The notes under the pieces: generated by a model
What the model was told of the DNA's origin: nothing
Databases searched by the model: none
What the model saw: only the letters and a program-made list of their open reading frames with translations
Program-made: the position numbers and the translations under genes
NCBI GenBank assembly: GCA_964059195.1
Contig: CAXKWD010000011.1
Location: 29,371,066 to 29,435,065, forward strand
Length of the DNA stretch: 64,000 nucleotides
Reading direction: 5' to 3'
Source: Ectobius pallidus
Lineage: Eukaryota; Arthropoda; Insecta; Blattodea; Ectobiidae
In this document: positions 36,047 through 47,077 of the stretch, piece by piece
How the letters are laid out: each line of letters begins with the position of its first letter
Numbering within the stretch: position 1 is the first letter of the stretch

Positions 36047-36821
36047 AAAAATGCCATAAATCCACCCCTAATTATTATACTCCTTCCTCTTTACCTTATG
36101 CACGTGTTTTGGTAGCTGCTTCTAACCTTTATCATTCTCCGGAACTTCTACAACGTGAAATCATCAACACAGAAAGTGATTAATCACTCACGTCTGATTG
36201 AAACTAGTATCCATTGCATCGAAGACTGTTAAGCCGAGCCTGCTGTTGATTGCACCACAATGGAATGAACTGCCAATATTAGCGACAGTAATTGCAACAT
36301 ATTAGTTCTTAATTTGGTTGCGGGAGATCGATGCTGTGTGTATTTGCACAAACAATAAACAAGTTGGTAGCGCACCGCGTAAGGTGTGTTCTGTCCATCA
36401 GGCTGATAATCCGGAATCAATTATACAATTAGACAGCGTTCGGAAATGTATACGCAAAGATACATATTGAACAATTTCAAAACGAAATTAATAACGTTGT
36501 GGATATTTCAAATAGCAAACTTGACCTAATTGGCAAATTTAATTTTAGATACACAACGCAATCTGTTGTATAATGCAGTAACATTGCAAAATGTTGCACG
36601 CTCTAATCAACACGATATAAATGATAGCTGTGCTTTTTTATATCAGTACTGCATTGCAAAAATGTCATATGGGAATGGTTCTCCAACTGTGGAGCAAAGG
36701 GTTGTGAAGCGCTTGAAAGGGAGCGGCAGGCTTTAATTATTTAGGTTAAATAATAATCATTCGTAACATAAAAATAATAATAGTATAAGAAATAATCGCC
36801 ATCATCATAATAAGCATAATA
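36047..36821. other. No recognisable gene
   Basis: Short frames only; nothing recognised. Confidence 0.4.
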
Positions 36822-36829
36822 ATGATGAC

Positions 36830-37492
36830 CAGGGCCCGGATTCTGATGACCTAATATTGTTTGAAAAATGACTTATAAAATGACCTTAAATTTTAAAGAA
36901 AATGACTTAATAATTATAAAGAATGACCTAAAACTGATATTTTATTTATAAAAAAATATTATTGTACACACAAAGTTGAAGACAAATTTGTACATAATTG
37001 AAAAAAAAACTGTAAATGCAGAAAGGATGTTGTAGGTCTAAAAAGTCTGTTCTTTGTTCTTCATTGGAGCATTTGAGAAGAAAAGTAAGAAAACTGTTTT
37101 AAAGTAGATCAACAAAAATGTTGCATTATGGTAACGTACTAATTTATTTAAATATTACCCGTAAGAAAAAATCTACTAAATCCTACCTTATTCAGGATTG
37201 CAGTAAATTACTGTCAGCATACAGATATTATTGAAGGTATAAAAGTTAATATACTCAATGTAAATGCATGAAAATGACTATATAAGGAAGCAAATGACAC
37301 GAAAATGACGAAATAATGACGTAAAATTGAAATAAATGCCCTAAAAATATAAAATTGCATAAAATGACAAAAAATGAACTAATAAAAATGCATTTCTATA
37401 ATATAGAAGCCATGATTAAAATTTATTTACAAGTTGGCAATGTCTATGCAGCATCAATAAAAAGATGACATGTCATTAAAATCCGGGCCCTG
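36830..37492. mobile_element. hAT MITE with perfect 8 bp TSD, 663 bp
   Basis: CAGGGCCCGGATTCTGATGA at the left, with AAAATCCGGGCCCTG at the right. ATGATGAC flanks it exactly at 36822-36829 and 37493-37500. Subterminal AAATGACnTA motifs are repeated many times on the plus strand (AAAATGACTTATAAAATGAC, AATGACCTAAAA, AAAATGACGAAATAATGAC). Such subterminal repeats are typical transposase-binding sites in hAT elements. There is no coding capacity. Confidence 0.88.
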
Positions 37493-37500
37493 ATGATGAC

Positions 37501-37895
37501 AAATCGAAAATTGATATGAAATAATGATATGAAATAATTTTTACAATAAAAATAAATAAATTTCTTTTCCTAAATAGGCCACTTCTCGGTATTGCACTGC
37601 ATTAGTTGTTAGGTCTACACCTATTTCGGTAATTTTCAATAATTATTTACTATCTTATAATTTATTTCCCACTTGTGTGTCTCTAAATTTACCTTCTTCA
37701 ACTAAATACCAAATTTAGATAATAACCCCCACGCTAGTCCTACCTATAAAGAAGCTAATGCCCATTTTACCACCACAAAACTACGTAATATATCCTCGTG
37801 TAATAGTAGTAGTACAAGTAGAAAAGTAATGAAGTGAGATATGCTTTCTCCACCCCTCTTTTTTCTCAATAACACGTCTGATAATATCCATTTGT
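37501..37895. other. No recognisable feature
   Basis: AT-rich sequence; nothing recognised. Confidence 0.4.
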
Positions 37896-38085
37896 TGTCC
37901 ACCCCATAGCTGAGTTGTTTGACATTTCACCTTCTACCACTGGAGCCAGGGATCGAATCTCAGTAGACCTATATGGAACTTGTGGTGGTAGGGTCAAGTT
38001 CTCGTTGGGTACTTCTGTTTCTCCTTCCATGTATCAATCAACCGTTGCTCATTTCATAAAAATATGGTCATTTGGTTGCAATAGG
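37896..38085 (+). mobile_element. tRNA-like SINE, other family
   Basis: A-box-like CCCATAGCTGAGTTGTTTGA and B box GGGATCGAATCTC about 35 bp apart, followed by GGTGGTAGGGTCAAGTTCTC and GTTGGGTACTTCTGTTTCTC. No second copy was found here. Confidence 0.5.
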
Positions 38086-38106
38086 CCTAAAGGAATGATT
38101 ATAATC

Positions 38107-38204
38107 TTGTATGTATGTGGACCCTCTCCCGACAGGTTGCGGCCCTTGTAAAGCCCGGGCGGCTTGGGTCGCTTAAATCCTAAAAGGGAGAGGTAAAACT
38201 ACGA
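38107..38204 (+). mobile_element. SINE C 3' end, 5'-truncated
   Basis: TGTATGTATGTGG, CCCTCTCCCGACAGG, AAGCCCGGGCGGCTTGGGTC and CCTAAAAGGGAGAGGTAAAA match the SINE C 3' end, running into an (AAAG)n tail. Confidence 0.85.
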
Positions 38205-38232
38205 CAAAGAAAGAAAGAAAGAAAGAAAGAAT

Positions 38233-38266
<34 letters not shown>

Positions 38267-38295
38267 GAAAGAGAGAAAGAAAGAAAGAGAAAGAA
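38205..38295. repeat. (AAAG)n/(AG)n tract, SINE C tail
   Basis: AAAG units, then AG, then mixed AAAG/AGAG. It has expanded from the SINE C poly-AAAG tail. Confidence 0.93.
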
Positions 38296-38631
38296 TGTAT
38301 GTGGATGTAGATATCTCGTTCTGTAGATCCTATGTTGAGCGAGGCTCAAGGATATAGAACACGTCAGATCAGAGTAAACATGCATGTTATAACAACAATA
38401 TAAAAAAATTGTAAGCTGAAAAACTTATGCAAGCTGGAAATATTCATGCATATTGTAGAAGGTGTGAGTTGTTAAAAATTCCTTGAGAGATCTTTTGAAA
38501 GATTTGTATTTGCTTTTAATACACAATAATTTAATGTTTCTTGGAAGCTTATTGTAATCTAATTGAAGTATATAAAGTGAGAGTTTTCAAACAAAAATAT
38601 TTACATTAGGCCTACTGCCGTTCTTGATTAG

Positions 38632-38880
38632 CATAGGCGTAACCAGGCCGACCATATGGGGGGGTTATAACATCCGGGGGGTCTGGGGGAGAGGGGGTTC
38701 GGGGGTCCTTCCCCAGAAAATTTAAAAAATTAAGATGCACAATAACGAGTTTTAAGCTTCCCACGCTTTATACTCGTATTAAGTAATTTATAATCAGACA
38801 TAACAAAAAATTTACAATTTTCCTTTTTTTAATCAGTGGGGGGGTTCAAACCCCCAACCCCTCCCCTCGTTACGCCTCTT
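38632..38880. mobile_element. hAT MITE, family G, 249 bp, perfect TSD
   Basis: CATAGGCGTAACCAGGCCG at the left, with CCTCGTTACGCCTCTT at the right. TTGATTAG flanks it exactly at 38624-38631 and 38881-38888. Near each end are long G or C tracts (GGGGGGGTTATAACATCC; AAACCCCCAACCCC). It shares most of its body with 46027-46420. Confidence 0.9.
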
Positions 38881-39186
38881 TTGATTAGTATACAGTTGAA
38901 TAGTTTTGCATTATCACCACTCATCCAGATTCATAGGTCATAATGTAACAAAAGACGAGGCAAAATTATCTCAGAGCAAGGATCAGTCATATAGACGCGA
39001 AATCAAATATACCCATTTTCAAGTACTGAGCGGTAAATAATGAACTCCACCACATTAATTGGCTAGTAAATGAGATGGCTGTGTGGTCATCACCTCACTC
39101 TTGTAAGATTTTAAATTTTGACAACAGGAAGTTGTAATATAGTTCTGTGCATTACAGGAGAATAAAAATCCCTTGTTGCTTATGAC

Positions 39187-39690
39187 TAGGGCTCAATGTT
39201 TATTACCTAAAATGCCTGAAAAATTACCTCTAAAATGACCTTAAATTTATGAAAATACGACAGGAAAAACTTAAAAAAATATTCCTAAGTAAGTATTTAA
39301 AAAGAGAATATTTAGTGGTATAATAAATAATAGTAAAAAAGGATAAGATTTAAGTATCTTAAATTACAACTTCTATTATGTTTTCTATTATTATAGTTAC
39401 GTTTGCTATATTTATTAATGGATGCCTCATAGCTAAGGAATTATGAGATCGCAGTGTCTGTAACGTTGGAAAAGTCCAGTGAGAAGAGAAAACAAGAAAA
39501 AATGCAACGAGAGAATGAAAATTTCCTTAAAAAATGTCCAGTAGAGAAGAAAATTCTGAAAATGCAAAAAATAAAAAAACAAAATAAAATAAAGCTATTT
39601 TTGTTTCTTTTGAGGCAGGAATTTATACCACATCCTGCATTATCTGTGATGTCACAGAAATGACTACATTTAATCAACTTCCTACTCCTA
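39187..39690. mobile_element. hAT MITE, family H, 504 bp
   Basis: Second copy of the 7104-7607 family, same length. The left end is TAGGGCTCAATGTTTATTAC and the right end AATCAACTTCCTACTCCTA. Flanking 8-mers CTTATGAC and TTGATGAC agree at six of eight positions. Interior GCCTCATAGCTAAGGAATTA is identical to the other copy. Confidence 0.75.
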
Positions 39691-39818
39691 TTGATGACAA
39701 TCGAATCTTAAAACAGACATCCAGCCAGTAGCCTTGTCGGCTACATCGGCTCCAGAAGTATTAAAATTTATAAAAGTGCCTTCCAAGCATGGTAATGGTA
39801 ATGATGTTGATTATGATT

Positions 39819-39820
<2 letters not shown>

Positions 39821-39857
<37 letters not shown>

Positions 39858-39871
39858 ATTATTATTATTAT
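39821..39871. repeat. (GAT)n(TAT)n microsatellite
   Basis: About twelve GAT units, then five ATT units. Poly-Asp and poly-Ile frames across it are artefacts. Confidence 0.93.
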
Positions 39872-40089
39872 AACAATCGTGATGGTAGTGGTGATGCGTT
39901 GATAAAAAGAGCAGTTGTTTGTTGTGTTGTCTACATTTTGTTGTTCCAGGTGGTACAGCGGAGCCCCAGTGTCGCCGTGCTTCCCCTCAACCAGCAAGAA
40001 CGGCTTAAATCCAACAACATGGGGGAAATATGTCACTATCTCCACCTGCGTCAGGAGCAACTCATGCGAAGGTTACAATGCTTGACATA

Positions 40090-41370
40090 ATGATGTGTAT
40101 TATATACTTTTCCGCCTGGACTCTAAGGAAGAAAGGCAGAGGTTGAAAGTCTAAACTGCAGGAAATTAAAAATGGAATCACAGGGAAGTATCCAAATGAA
40201 CGGTAACAAAAACAAGTATAGGAAGAAGAGATGGAAGGAAACATTTAAAGAAATCTGTCAGAAAAGAACGAAGGGAATAATTTGTGAATGGAAGAAATTA
40301 ATAAAAACGAAGGTGGAAAGTACAGAAGGAAAATAAAATATAAACAGGAAATAATGAGTGGTAGAATGAAAAAGTAACTATAAAGAGAGAAAGGGGCAGA
40401 CGGAATACATAATTTACGAGAGCTGGACAGACGACATACAGAAGACAGGGTGAAAAGGTAGAAAGCCGAGAATAAATACAGTGATAACGTGGTAGATGAC
40501 CGCCAGCGTGGTCTTGTGGTTAGCGTCGCTGACTACAGATCCGTCGGCCCGGGTTCGATCCCCGGTACCTCCTCGGATTGAGGTAAGGAGGTCTGTTAGG
40601 TGTGCACTCAGCCTCGTGATTAAAATTGAGTAGCTACTTGATAGAGAAGTAGCGGCTCCGGTCATGGAAAACACCATTCACGGCCGTGGGTGTCAGCATA
40701 CTGACCACATGCCCCCCAATCCTGCCATCTGCCTATGGTAGATGACGCAGCGGTCGGGTGGTAGGCCAAGTCCCTCCAGGTATGTAGCGCCACGGAGTTA
40801 AGTTTTTAGTTTAGATAACGGGGTAGGTAGCCTAAAGAAACAAACCAAAGAGGAACAAAAAGAAATGTACAGATGTAAAAGACTAAGAAGTAAGTACAAG
40901 AAGTGTGTGAGGAAGATAAGTTAGAAACGAAGATAATATAATAAAGGAATATGCTTAAGCTAAAGAATATATGGAAGGCCGGAAGGAAGGGAAGAATGAA
41001 CGAAAGAAGAAAAGATAACAAGAAATAAGGAAACGTGTATTGAAGAATGGAAAAATTAAAGAAGCAAGCAAGCTAAGAAAGACAGAAACCAACAAATAAA
41101 ACTAAAAGAACAGACCCAATAAAGCCATTCATCCAAATATATGAAAACGGAGAGTTAAAAATCATTTAAATATTATAAACAGAACCCACGGCACAGGATT
41201 GAGTTGCAAAAATCACAAGAATTTCAAATGTGCAAGAAGATGAGGAGAGAAGAAGAGAAGAAGAAAGACCGGAACTCGGAAGGAGATTCGCAGTCGTGGC
41301 TGTTGTTCGCCAGATAGGAAATACAGAACACACAACAAACAGAAACCCCAAGTCGTGGAAGTCATAATAA
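40090..41370. other. Long purine-rich strand, interrupted by SINE A
   Basis: Outside the SINE (40499-40813) the plus strand is dominated by A and G, with units such as GGAAGAAAGG, AAGAAGAG and GGAAGGAAGGGAAG. No fixed period. The bias continues on both sides of the SINE, so it predates that insertion. Confidence 0.55.
40499..40813 (+). mobile_element. SINE A, full length, plus strand, with TSD
   Basis: Begins ACCGCCAGCGTGGTCTTGTG with A box GTGGTTAGCGTCG, B box GGGTTCGATCCCCGG at 40552-40566, then the family body to TGTAGCGCCACGGAGTTAAG and a TTTTTAGTTTA tail. Flanks GATAACGTGGTAGATG (40483-40498) and GATAACGGGGTAGGTAG (40814-40830) form a TSD with about two mismatches. Confidence 0.9.
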
Positions 41371-41856
41371 AATTTGTTCCAATTCATTGCACCTTGATTG
41401 ATTGCGGATCGAGAACGCGAAGAGGGGTGGCTTTCTTTCGGGTAATATACTTTTTATTTTAAAACTTTTATTTAACTTTGCTGCTGTATATATTTGTAAG
41501 CATCATCCTGCACCAAATAGCACAACACTTCTACCAACTGCCGTAAAAATGGGTATCCATGTATTGTATCCCTTACTAGCAATGCTTGGAGGATTTTCTG
41601 TCAAATTTCTTCTCCTTTCAGGCTCACAACTTCTAATGGATTTGCTTTGTACTGGGTGGTTCAAACAAAGCGAAAGAAAAATTAAACAGTCTAATATGAC
41701 AAGTGTTCACAAAACTTGTCAACTGAGGTGCATGTTAAAATGTTTCATAATAAATATAATTTTAAAACTATATAAATCCATCAGAGGATAATTAAAATAA
41801 AATACTCTACTATTTTTGTAAAGTAGGCTATAATGTAATTCAGCTAACAAGAGAAC
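41371..41856. other. No recognisable gene; 129-codon open frame
   Basis: A plus-strand frame at 41402-41791 is the second longest in the window. Its Leu/Phe/Lys-rich translation carries no motif, and no repeat or splice evidence supports it. Confidence 0.35.
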
Positions 41857-41883
41857 TTTCTTTCTTTCTTTCTTTCTTTCTTT
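41857..41883. repeat. (TTTC)n microsatellite
   Basis: Six or seven TTTC units. The inverse of the AAAG tail type, but no SINE C body adjoins it. Confidence 0.85.
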
Positions 41884-42080
41884 ATCTTAGTGATATATGG
41901 GACGGTAGCATTTACGTACATATAAATGGTGACGACTAAAAACGATCAGTCACATTTTGTCAAACTTTCAGAATTTAAACTTTTAGACGACTATCATCAT
42001 TCTTGCCTGTTTACTGTATTAAGCTACAAAATGGCACTCAAACTCACTGCATACTCTGATCATTCTTAGCCGTCACTCCA

Positions 42081-42140
42081 AATGCCATTGGCCTGGGCGG
42101 GTTCGATCCTGCGAACTTCGAATCAGAAAGTCAGTGCATA
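42081..42140 (-). mobile_element. SINE B head fragment
   Basis: AATGCCATTGGCCTGGGCGG and GGTTCGATCCTGCGAACTTC followed by AGAAAGTCAGTGC are the inverse of the SINE B head/body joint. The rest is lost. Confidence 0.5.
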
Positions 42141-43318
42141 GGAAGAAATCCTCACTGTTGATATACCCATAATTAGCAAGGTGGCGTCAGGCCTAAACTC
42201 AGATCCGGCTAAGGCTTGGTATTTTTCGGGCGTATAAACCTGCAGAATGTCTTCCTCTGAAAGAGAAATAAAGCCATTGTCAATTAAATGGATTTATGGA
42301 AAAAGGACTACACCCTGGAAGAAGAGTCTCTGAGCAATATTAGCTATCGTTTCCCACATAGCCTTGGTGTATGTGAGAAGAATTTTGCATACATACAAAT
42401 TTCCTCTTCTACTTCTCCAGAGGACCTGGTTACGAGAGAAGTTGCACAAAAATAATTACAACTAGAGGAAAGTGATGAGCTGGCCAAGAGTGTCTTGCTA
42501 ACAGCAGACAGCCTACTTGTAAACATGATTTCTCAATCTCTTATCTACATCTATATCTACAATGTCTGGCTTGTAATTTGGGAATTATCTGATGAAAACA
42601 AGGTAATAATCATTTTGCTCAAGTAAATGGTTTTATTTACTAGATCACAACGGAATTTTTTTCAGTTTAGTAGATTTGAGATTTGTTCCACTAATATTTA
42701 GCTGCCATTGTTCCAACAGCCTATTTTGTGAACGAAATATGGAGTAAGCCACTGCATAAGCCAATAAAACTTGTCAGAGTTCAAAAACCTTCCCATATCA
42801 GATCAGCCCTTTTTGTACTGTATTCATAGGCCTAGTACGATTCTACCTATTCTTACATGACCGAACGACAAAGATTGCGAAAGGCTTGCATTCTGGAGAC
42901 CTGGTTTTGACCTCCGAGGCGACCAGCCTAATTGGTGATTTGTATGGTTGTCCATCTAATTAGCCAACTAACTACCTAGATAACGCATTGGCAAACAAGA
43001 ACTGGAGTCCTGGGTGGAAATCGACCTGGGTTTTCTATTCTAAATTCCTCTAATTCTAGATATACCTCTAGATCTCTACTGAACTCGCTGCAAGATGTTA
43101 GCGAGGATGCATCTAACACTGACATTTATTTATAACAGGGTTTTTCTAAAGTTAACCGAGACTTTTACTCGTTCAGTATTAATTATGCACAATTCATTAG
43201 TCTAATCTCACTGAAGAGATCTGTAAAAAACTACTGCTTTCAGCCCGTCATATAATAAATATTGTTGTTCCATCAAGATCTCGCACTTCGGTAAAAAAAA
43301 AAAAATAAAAAAATGCTA
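42141..43318. other. Mostly unrecognised; possible SINE remnant at 42865-43060
   Basis: GGCTTGCATTCTGGAGACC and GGTTTTGACCTCCGAGG followed by GGTGATTTGTATGGTTGTCC look like a decayed tRNA-derived element, but the A box is not clear. The remainder has no recognisable feature. Confidence 0.3.
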
Positions 43319-43865
43319 TTTTCATTTTAGCGTCAAAACATCGAGCATGCAAACTTCAATCGCAGTTTTCTCAGCTTAAATTTTCAAGTCATTTTCCTAC
43401 ATTCAAAATCTATATTCTCCCACAAAAATAGAGATAGGCCTACAGCTATTACTCTTTTTCACACTATACCTTACAATGCATGTAATAAAATGTATACTCA
43501 GATTTTCTATACAGGACTTTAGTATAATCGCAGGACACTTTTTTTTTCATTTTACGAGATAACATTCTTTTAAATAAGGAAGTGTAAACAATACAAACAA
43601 TACATCACTAAATTTTTAAAGCAAGCATGAAAGAATCTTGCACAAAATCAGATGCATATATATTTATCCGTCGGAGAAGATAGTTTATAATTTTTATTTT
43701 AAAAATAGAATTAATTAATTAACATCTTAAAAACGAATTGAGATATTACAATCAAACTTTAAAAGTTAGTTTAAGTTTACATTTTATTTAAGTGCGCTAA
43801 ATGTCAGGTTTTTAGGACAAGTAGTTTTGAAAACCACTCTCAACACTTCGGTCATCTTTTAATAC
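43319..43865 (+). repeat. Dispersed repeat R, copy 1
   Basis: About 550 bp related in inverse orientation to 62889-63420. Shared blocks (with inverse at the other site) include GTTTTCTCAGC near 43369, CATTCAAAATCTATATTCTC near 43401, ATCCGTCGGAGAAG near 43666, TTAAGTTTACATTTT near 43770 and GAAAACCACTCTCAACACTT near 43828. No coding capacity, TIR or SINE box was seen. Confidence 0.6.
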
Positions 43866-44207
43866 AAACAATATGCTATAGGCCTACAACGTTCCTACAC
43901 AGATGGGAAGTCACTAATATGATCAGAAATATTTATAGAGAAACGAATTTAGCTTAGAGCAGGAACGTAGTATTGGGAAATTTTTGTTTTTATCAAGGTA
44001 CCTGTACAGCTCTGTTGACTCTTATCCTATTTATACAATGTTTGTAAAATACAAATTTAATATAATTAAATACATAATTATATATAATTAATTATAATAT
44101 AATTAAACTTAATAGAATACACAGAATACCATTAGAGATACTCTCCTCCGCTTCAGAATCTCGATATTGTAAATCCGAGGATTTTTTAGCACTTGTTTAT
44201 ATAGTGC

Positions 44208-44515
44208 TCAGAGCTTTTGTCTCACCAAAGGTTCATCGAACCCATCAAATGATATGAGTTTTAAGTGAGGAAAGTTAACATTTATTTTTTAATAATTTTA
44301 AACTGATTTAGTGAACTTTTGAATATGTTGCTAATATAAAATGGGTTTAACCTTATTAGTTTGATATATTATAATACCCTAAGACACTCAGTGTTTCTCT
44401 GTCAAGGACTCTGAACCCACTACATGACGTGAGTTTGTGAGGAAAATGATCATTAATATTATATTATATGTTAAACAAAATTTCAGACCTTTGGATAATG
44501 TTGCTGAAATTGTTG
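44208..44515. repeat. Diverged tandem repeat, ~180 bp period, 2 units
   Basis: Unit 1 (from 44208): CTCAGAGCTTTTGTCTC, GAACCCATCAAATGATATGA, GTGAGGAAAGTTAACATTTA, GAATATGTTGCTAATAT. Unit 2 (from about 44388): CTCAGTGTTTCTCTGTC, GAACCCACTACATGACGTGA, GTGAGGAAAATGATCATTAA, GATAATGTTGCTGAAAT. The colinear similarity is clear despite divergence. Confidence 0.6.
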
Positions 44516-44839
44516 TAGGCCTGCTATTCTTGTTTCAGTTCCGTAAAATAATACTAATATTTTTTACAGTCAAATAACATTTAAAAAATTATGACACTAG
44601 TATTTTATGCAGTATTGGAAAGGCAATGAAAAAGCACGTAGTTCTGCAAAAATAATCTGGAAGAAACATGAGTAAAATTGTGGGTTCAACGAACTGACTC
44701 ATAGGGTTTAAGCCCTTAAGTAGCAACGAACGGAAAACAAAATCACATACTGCTGTTACAATTTGAGAACTGCGCACAATGTGCACGTTAACCTAATTCT
44801 TAACCCTAAACACCCAATCCTGAACACGGGAAAAGGATT

Positions 44840-44936
44840 ACTCAATACTGAAAAATCCACAACCCGGCCGTGAATCGAACCCGGATCGCTAAGGAAGGAA
44901 GACAGGCGTGCTACAAACACACCCACAGCGGCGGAC
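44840..44936 (-). mobile_element. tRNA-like SINE head
   Basis: The minus strand reads GTCCGCCGCTGTGGGTGTGT, a region rich in CTTCC, B box GGGTTCGATTCACGGCC, then GGGTTGTGGATTTTTCAGTA. The head resembles SINE A/C but the body differs. Confidence 0.6.
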
Positions 44937-46018
44937 AAATACTGTCGTTATTCTGGTGTAATAAGAATGAAGTAATCCGTTGCTTCATTCAATAGTTCTT
45001 TCGAAATTTAAATGAAATAGGCCTATAATCTTAAATGTTTTGGTTGATAAGTGGAAGAAGCCAGGCATTCTTACAACTGCCTTAAGCTTTGTTAAGAGGC
45101 TCATTGAATTTCGAGGAAACATGCAACTTAAAATCTAGGCTAAAGGCTGCCTGCTCTTAAGCCTGACATCCTTACCAGTATCATGACCGATGTTCTAAAA
45201 TTGCTGGAGCCGCAACCACCAGAAACTTGAAGCGCTCCCGAGGTTTGTAATAGGTAGAATTTTCTTATTCCAACTGCTGCTGCTACAAATATTGCTGTTA
45301 CTGCTAATACTACTGCAAGTAACAAAGGAGTGAAATTATCACGTCCTTGCACAAAGTCTGAAAGAGAGGACGTAGGAGTTACGCGGTTGTTGCGCGAGAG
45401 ACATATGAAGACTCTCAAGGTCTGTGTTGTTTTTCTTCCTCGCTGCGGTTGTGTACTTGTGGTTCCGAGCAGCGAAGCGACAGCGGAATAAATAAATAAG
45501 AGACAATGTTTCCTCCAGACCGAGCTTGTCACGTTGAAGAGAGGCGCTCAAGCGTAGAGAACGGCTCAATGAATGGATTAATTTTCCACTATCGTCTAAC
45601 CCTGGACAATCCTAATACAGCTGCTATATAAAATATACATAGTCCTAGGTTCAAATCTGCCGCCTAAGCAGTCATTGCGATCGCGCGGCGTACGAAGACA
45701 GATTTCCAATTTTCGTGAAGCAAGGGTCGTGTCTGAGGGGGACAAAATCGGTATATTTTCGGGCTTTCTCCGGTTTCTGCTGTTTTCCGAATTGCATTCA
45801 AAGATCACTTCTCCCATACCATCTCTGTATCTCTTCATGTCGTTAAAATATAAGAAGAACATGTCTTGATTTGTTACTGGATGAGCACAAGTTGTAGGCA
45901 AGTACTATGTAAATTTCTTTTGAAAGATGTGTTAGAGAAAGCCTCTGTCTAGGGAACTTGGGTAATATAATTATCTTGGAATCCTGACCACTGACCAGAT
46001 TATGCTTCATATAGTAGT
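44937..46018. other. No recognisable gene
   Basis: Two overlapping minus-strand frames at 45140-45569 (130 and 76 codons; the 130-codon one is the longest in the window) and one at 45596-45901 were inspected; no domain was recognised. The local region is GC-richer and might be part of an unrecognised repeat or exon. Confidence 0.35.
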
Positions 46019-46026
46019 GTCACAAA

Positions 46027-46420
46027 CATAGGCGTAACCAGGCCGACTATATGGGGGGGGGTTATAACATCCGCGGGGTCTGGGGGTATGGAATACCCCC
46101 CTGGGAGAGGGGGGTCCGGGGGTCCTCCCCCGGAAAATTTAAAAAATTAAGATGCATAACGAGTTTTAAGCTTCCGGGGGTCCTCTCCCGGAAAATTTTA
46201 AAAATTAAGACGGAAAATAACGAGTTTTAAGCTTCCGGGGGTCCTCCCCCGGAAAATTTTAAAAATTAAGACGCAAAATAACGAGTTTTAAGCTTCCCAC
46301 GCTTTATACTTGTATTAAGTAACTTATGGGCAAACTTTAAAAAAATCATACAATTTTCCTTTTTTTAATCAATGGGGGGGGTCTAACCCCCAAACCCCCC
46401 CCCCCCTCGGTACGCCTATG
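46027..46420. mobile_element. hAT MITE, family G, 394 bp, perfect TSD and internal triplication
   Basis: CATAGGCGTAACCAGGCCG at the left, with TACGCCTATG at the right. GTCACAAA flanks exactly at 46019-46026 and 46421-46428. A 58-61 bp unit beginning CCGGGGGTCC and ending AACGAGTTTTAAGCTT is present three times (46116-46173, 46174-46234, 46235-46295); each unit opens with a CCGGGGG...CCCCCGG hairpin. The shorter copy at 38632-38880 has one unit. Confidence 0.92.
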
Positions 46421-46428
46421 GTCACAAA

Positions 46429-47077
46429 CGAGTAGTGTCCCCCTTCGATATGATCGGGATATGAAATTTTCGCTGTTACTGACGGATATTTCCGTCACCT
46501 CAAAACATTGTGTAAAGCAGAGATATAAATTGTACAGTACGCCTACGTAAAATGTGAGGATTTTTACCCATATGTTATAATTGCCAACCAGAGAAACCAT
46601 CTAGTTCGTTAAATTTTTTCTCGTCGATTTTAAACTTATTATGATTACTTCATTAGATGGTTGCTTATATTAATAAATAAATTCAGCGTTCAATAGGTTA
46701 ATTACTTTAAGTTCATTTGAGGTTAGCGAGTATCCTACCACACAGAACACATCAACATCTAGACTATGCAGAATATTGAAATATAATTAGTTTTATTTTT
46801 AATAAATGCTGTACATTCCAAAATATAACTTTAAATGTATTATTTCATTTTTTAACTTTACCGCGATTTACGGCTGATAAGTTCCGGGCTAACTTGCCCC
46901 AAGACATAGGTAAAATGGGAGTTTTATGCGAAAGTGAAATAAAGCTATGGGAACCGTTCAGTAGATTTACGAGACGCTTGTGAAAGTCATGAGTAAGGGC
47001 TGTAGTGTGAAGCAGTGTAGAATTTCTGGTTATGGACGCTTCATATGAGTCTGGCGGGAAATGTGGTCCTGACTAAA
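46429..47077. other. No recognisable feature
   Basis: Ordinary AT-rich DNA; nothing recognised. Confidence 0.4.

Noticed and set aside
39734..40090. Asp-rich protein
   Set aside because: Reads through the (GAT)n microsatellite; flanks carry no domain.
41402..41791. 129-codon open frame as a gene
   Set aside because: Composition typical of chance frames; no motif recognised.
45140..45569. Overlapping minus-strand frames (130 and 76 codons) as a gene
   Set aside because: Neither frame shows a domain, and both cannot be real; GC-richer DNA alone explains their length.
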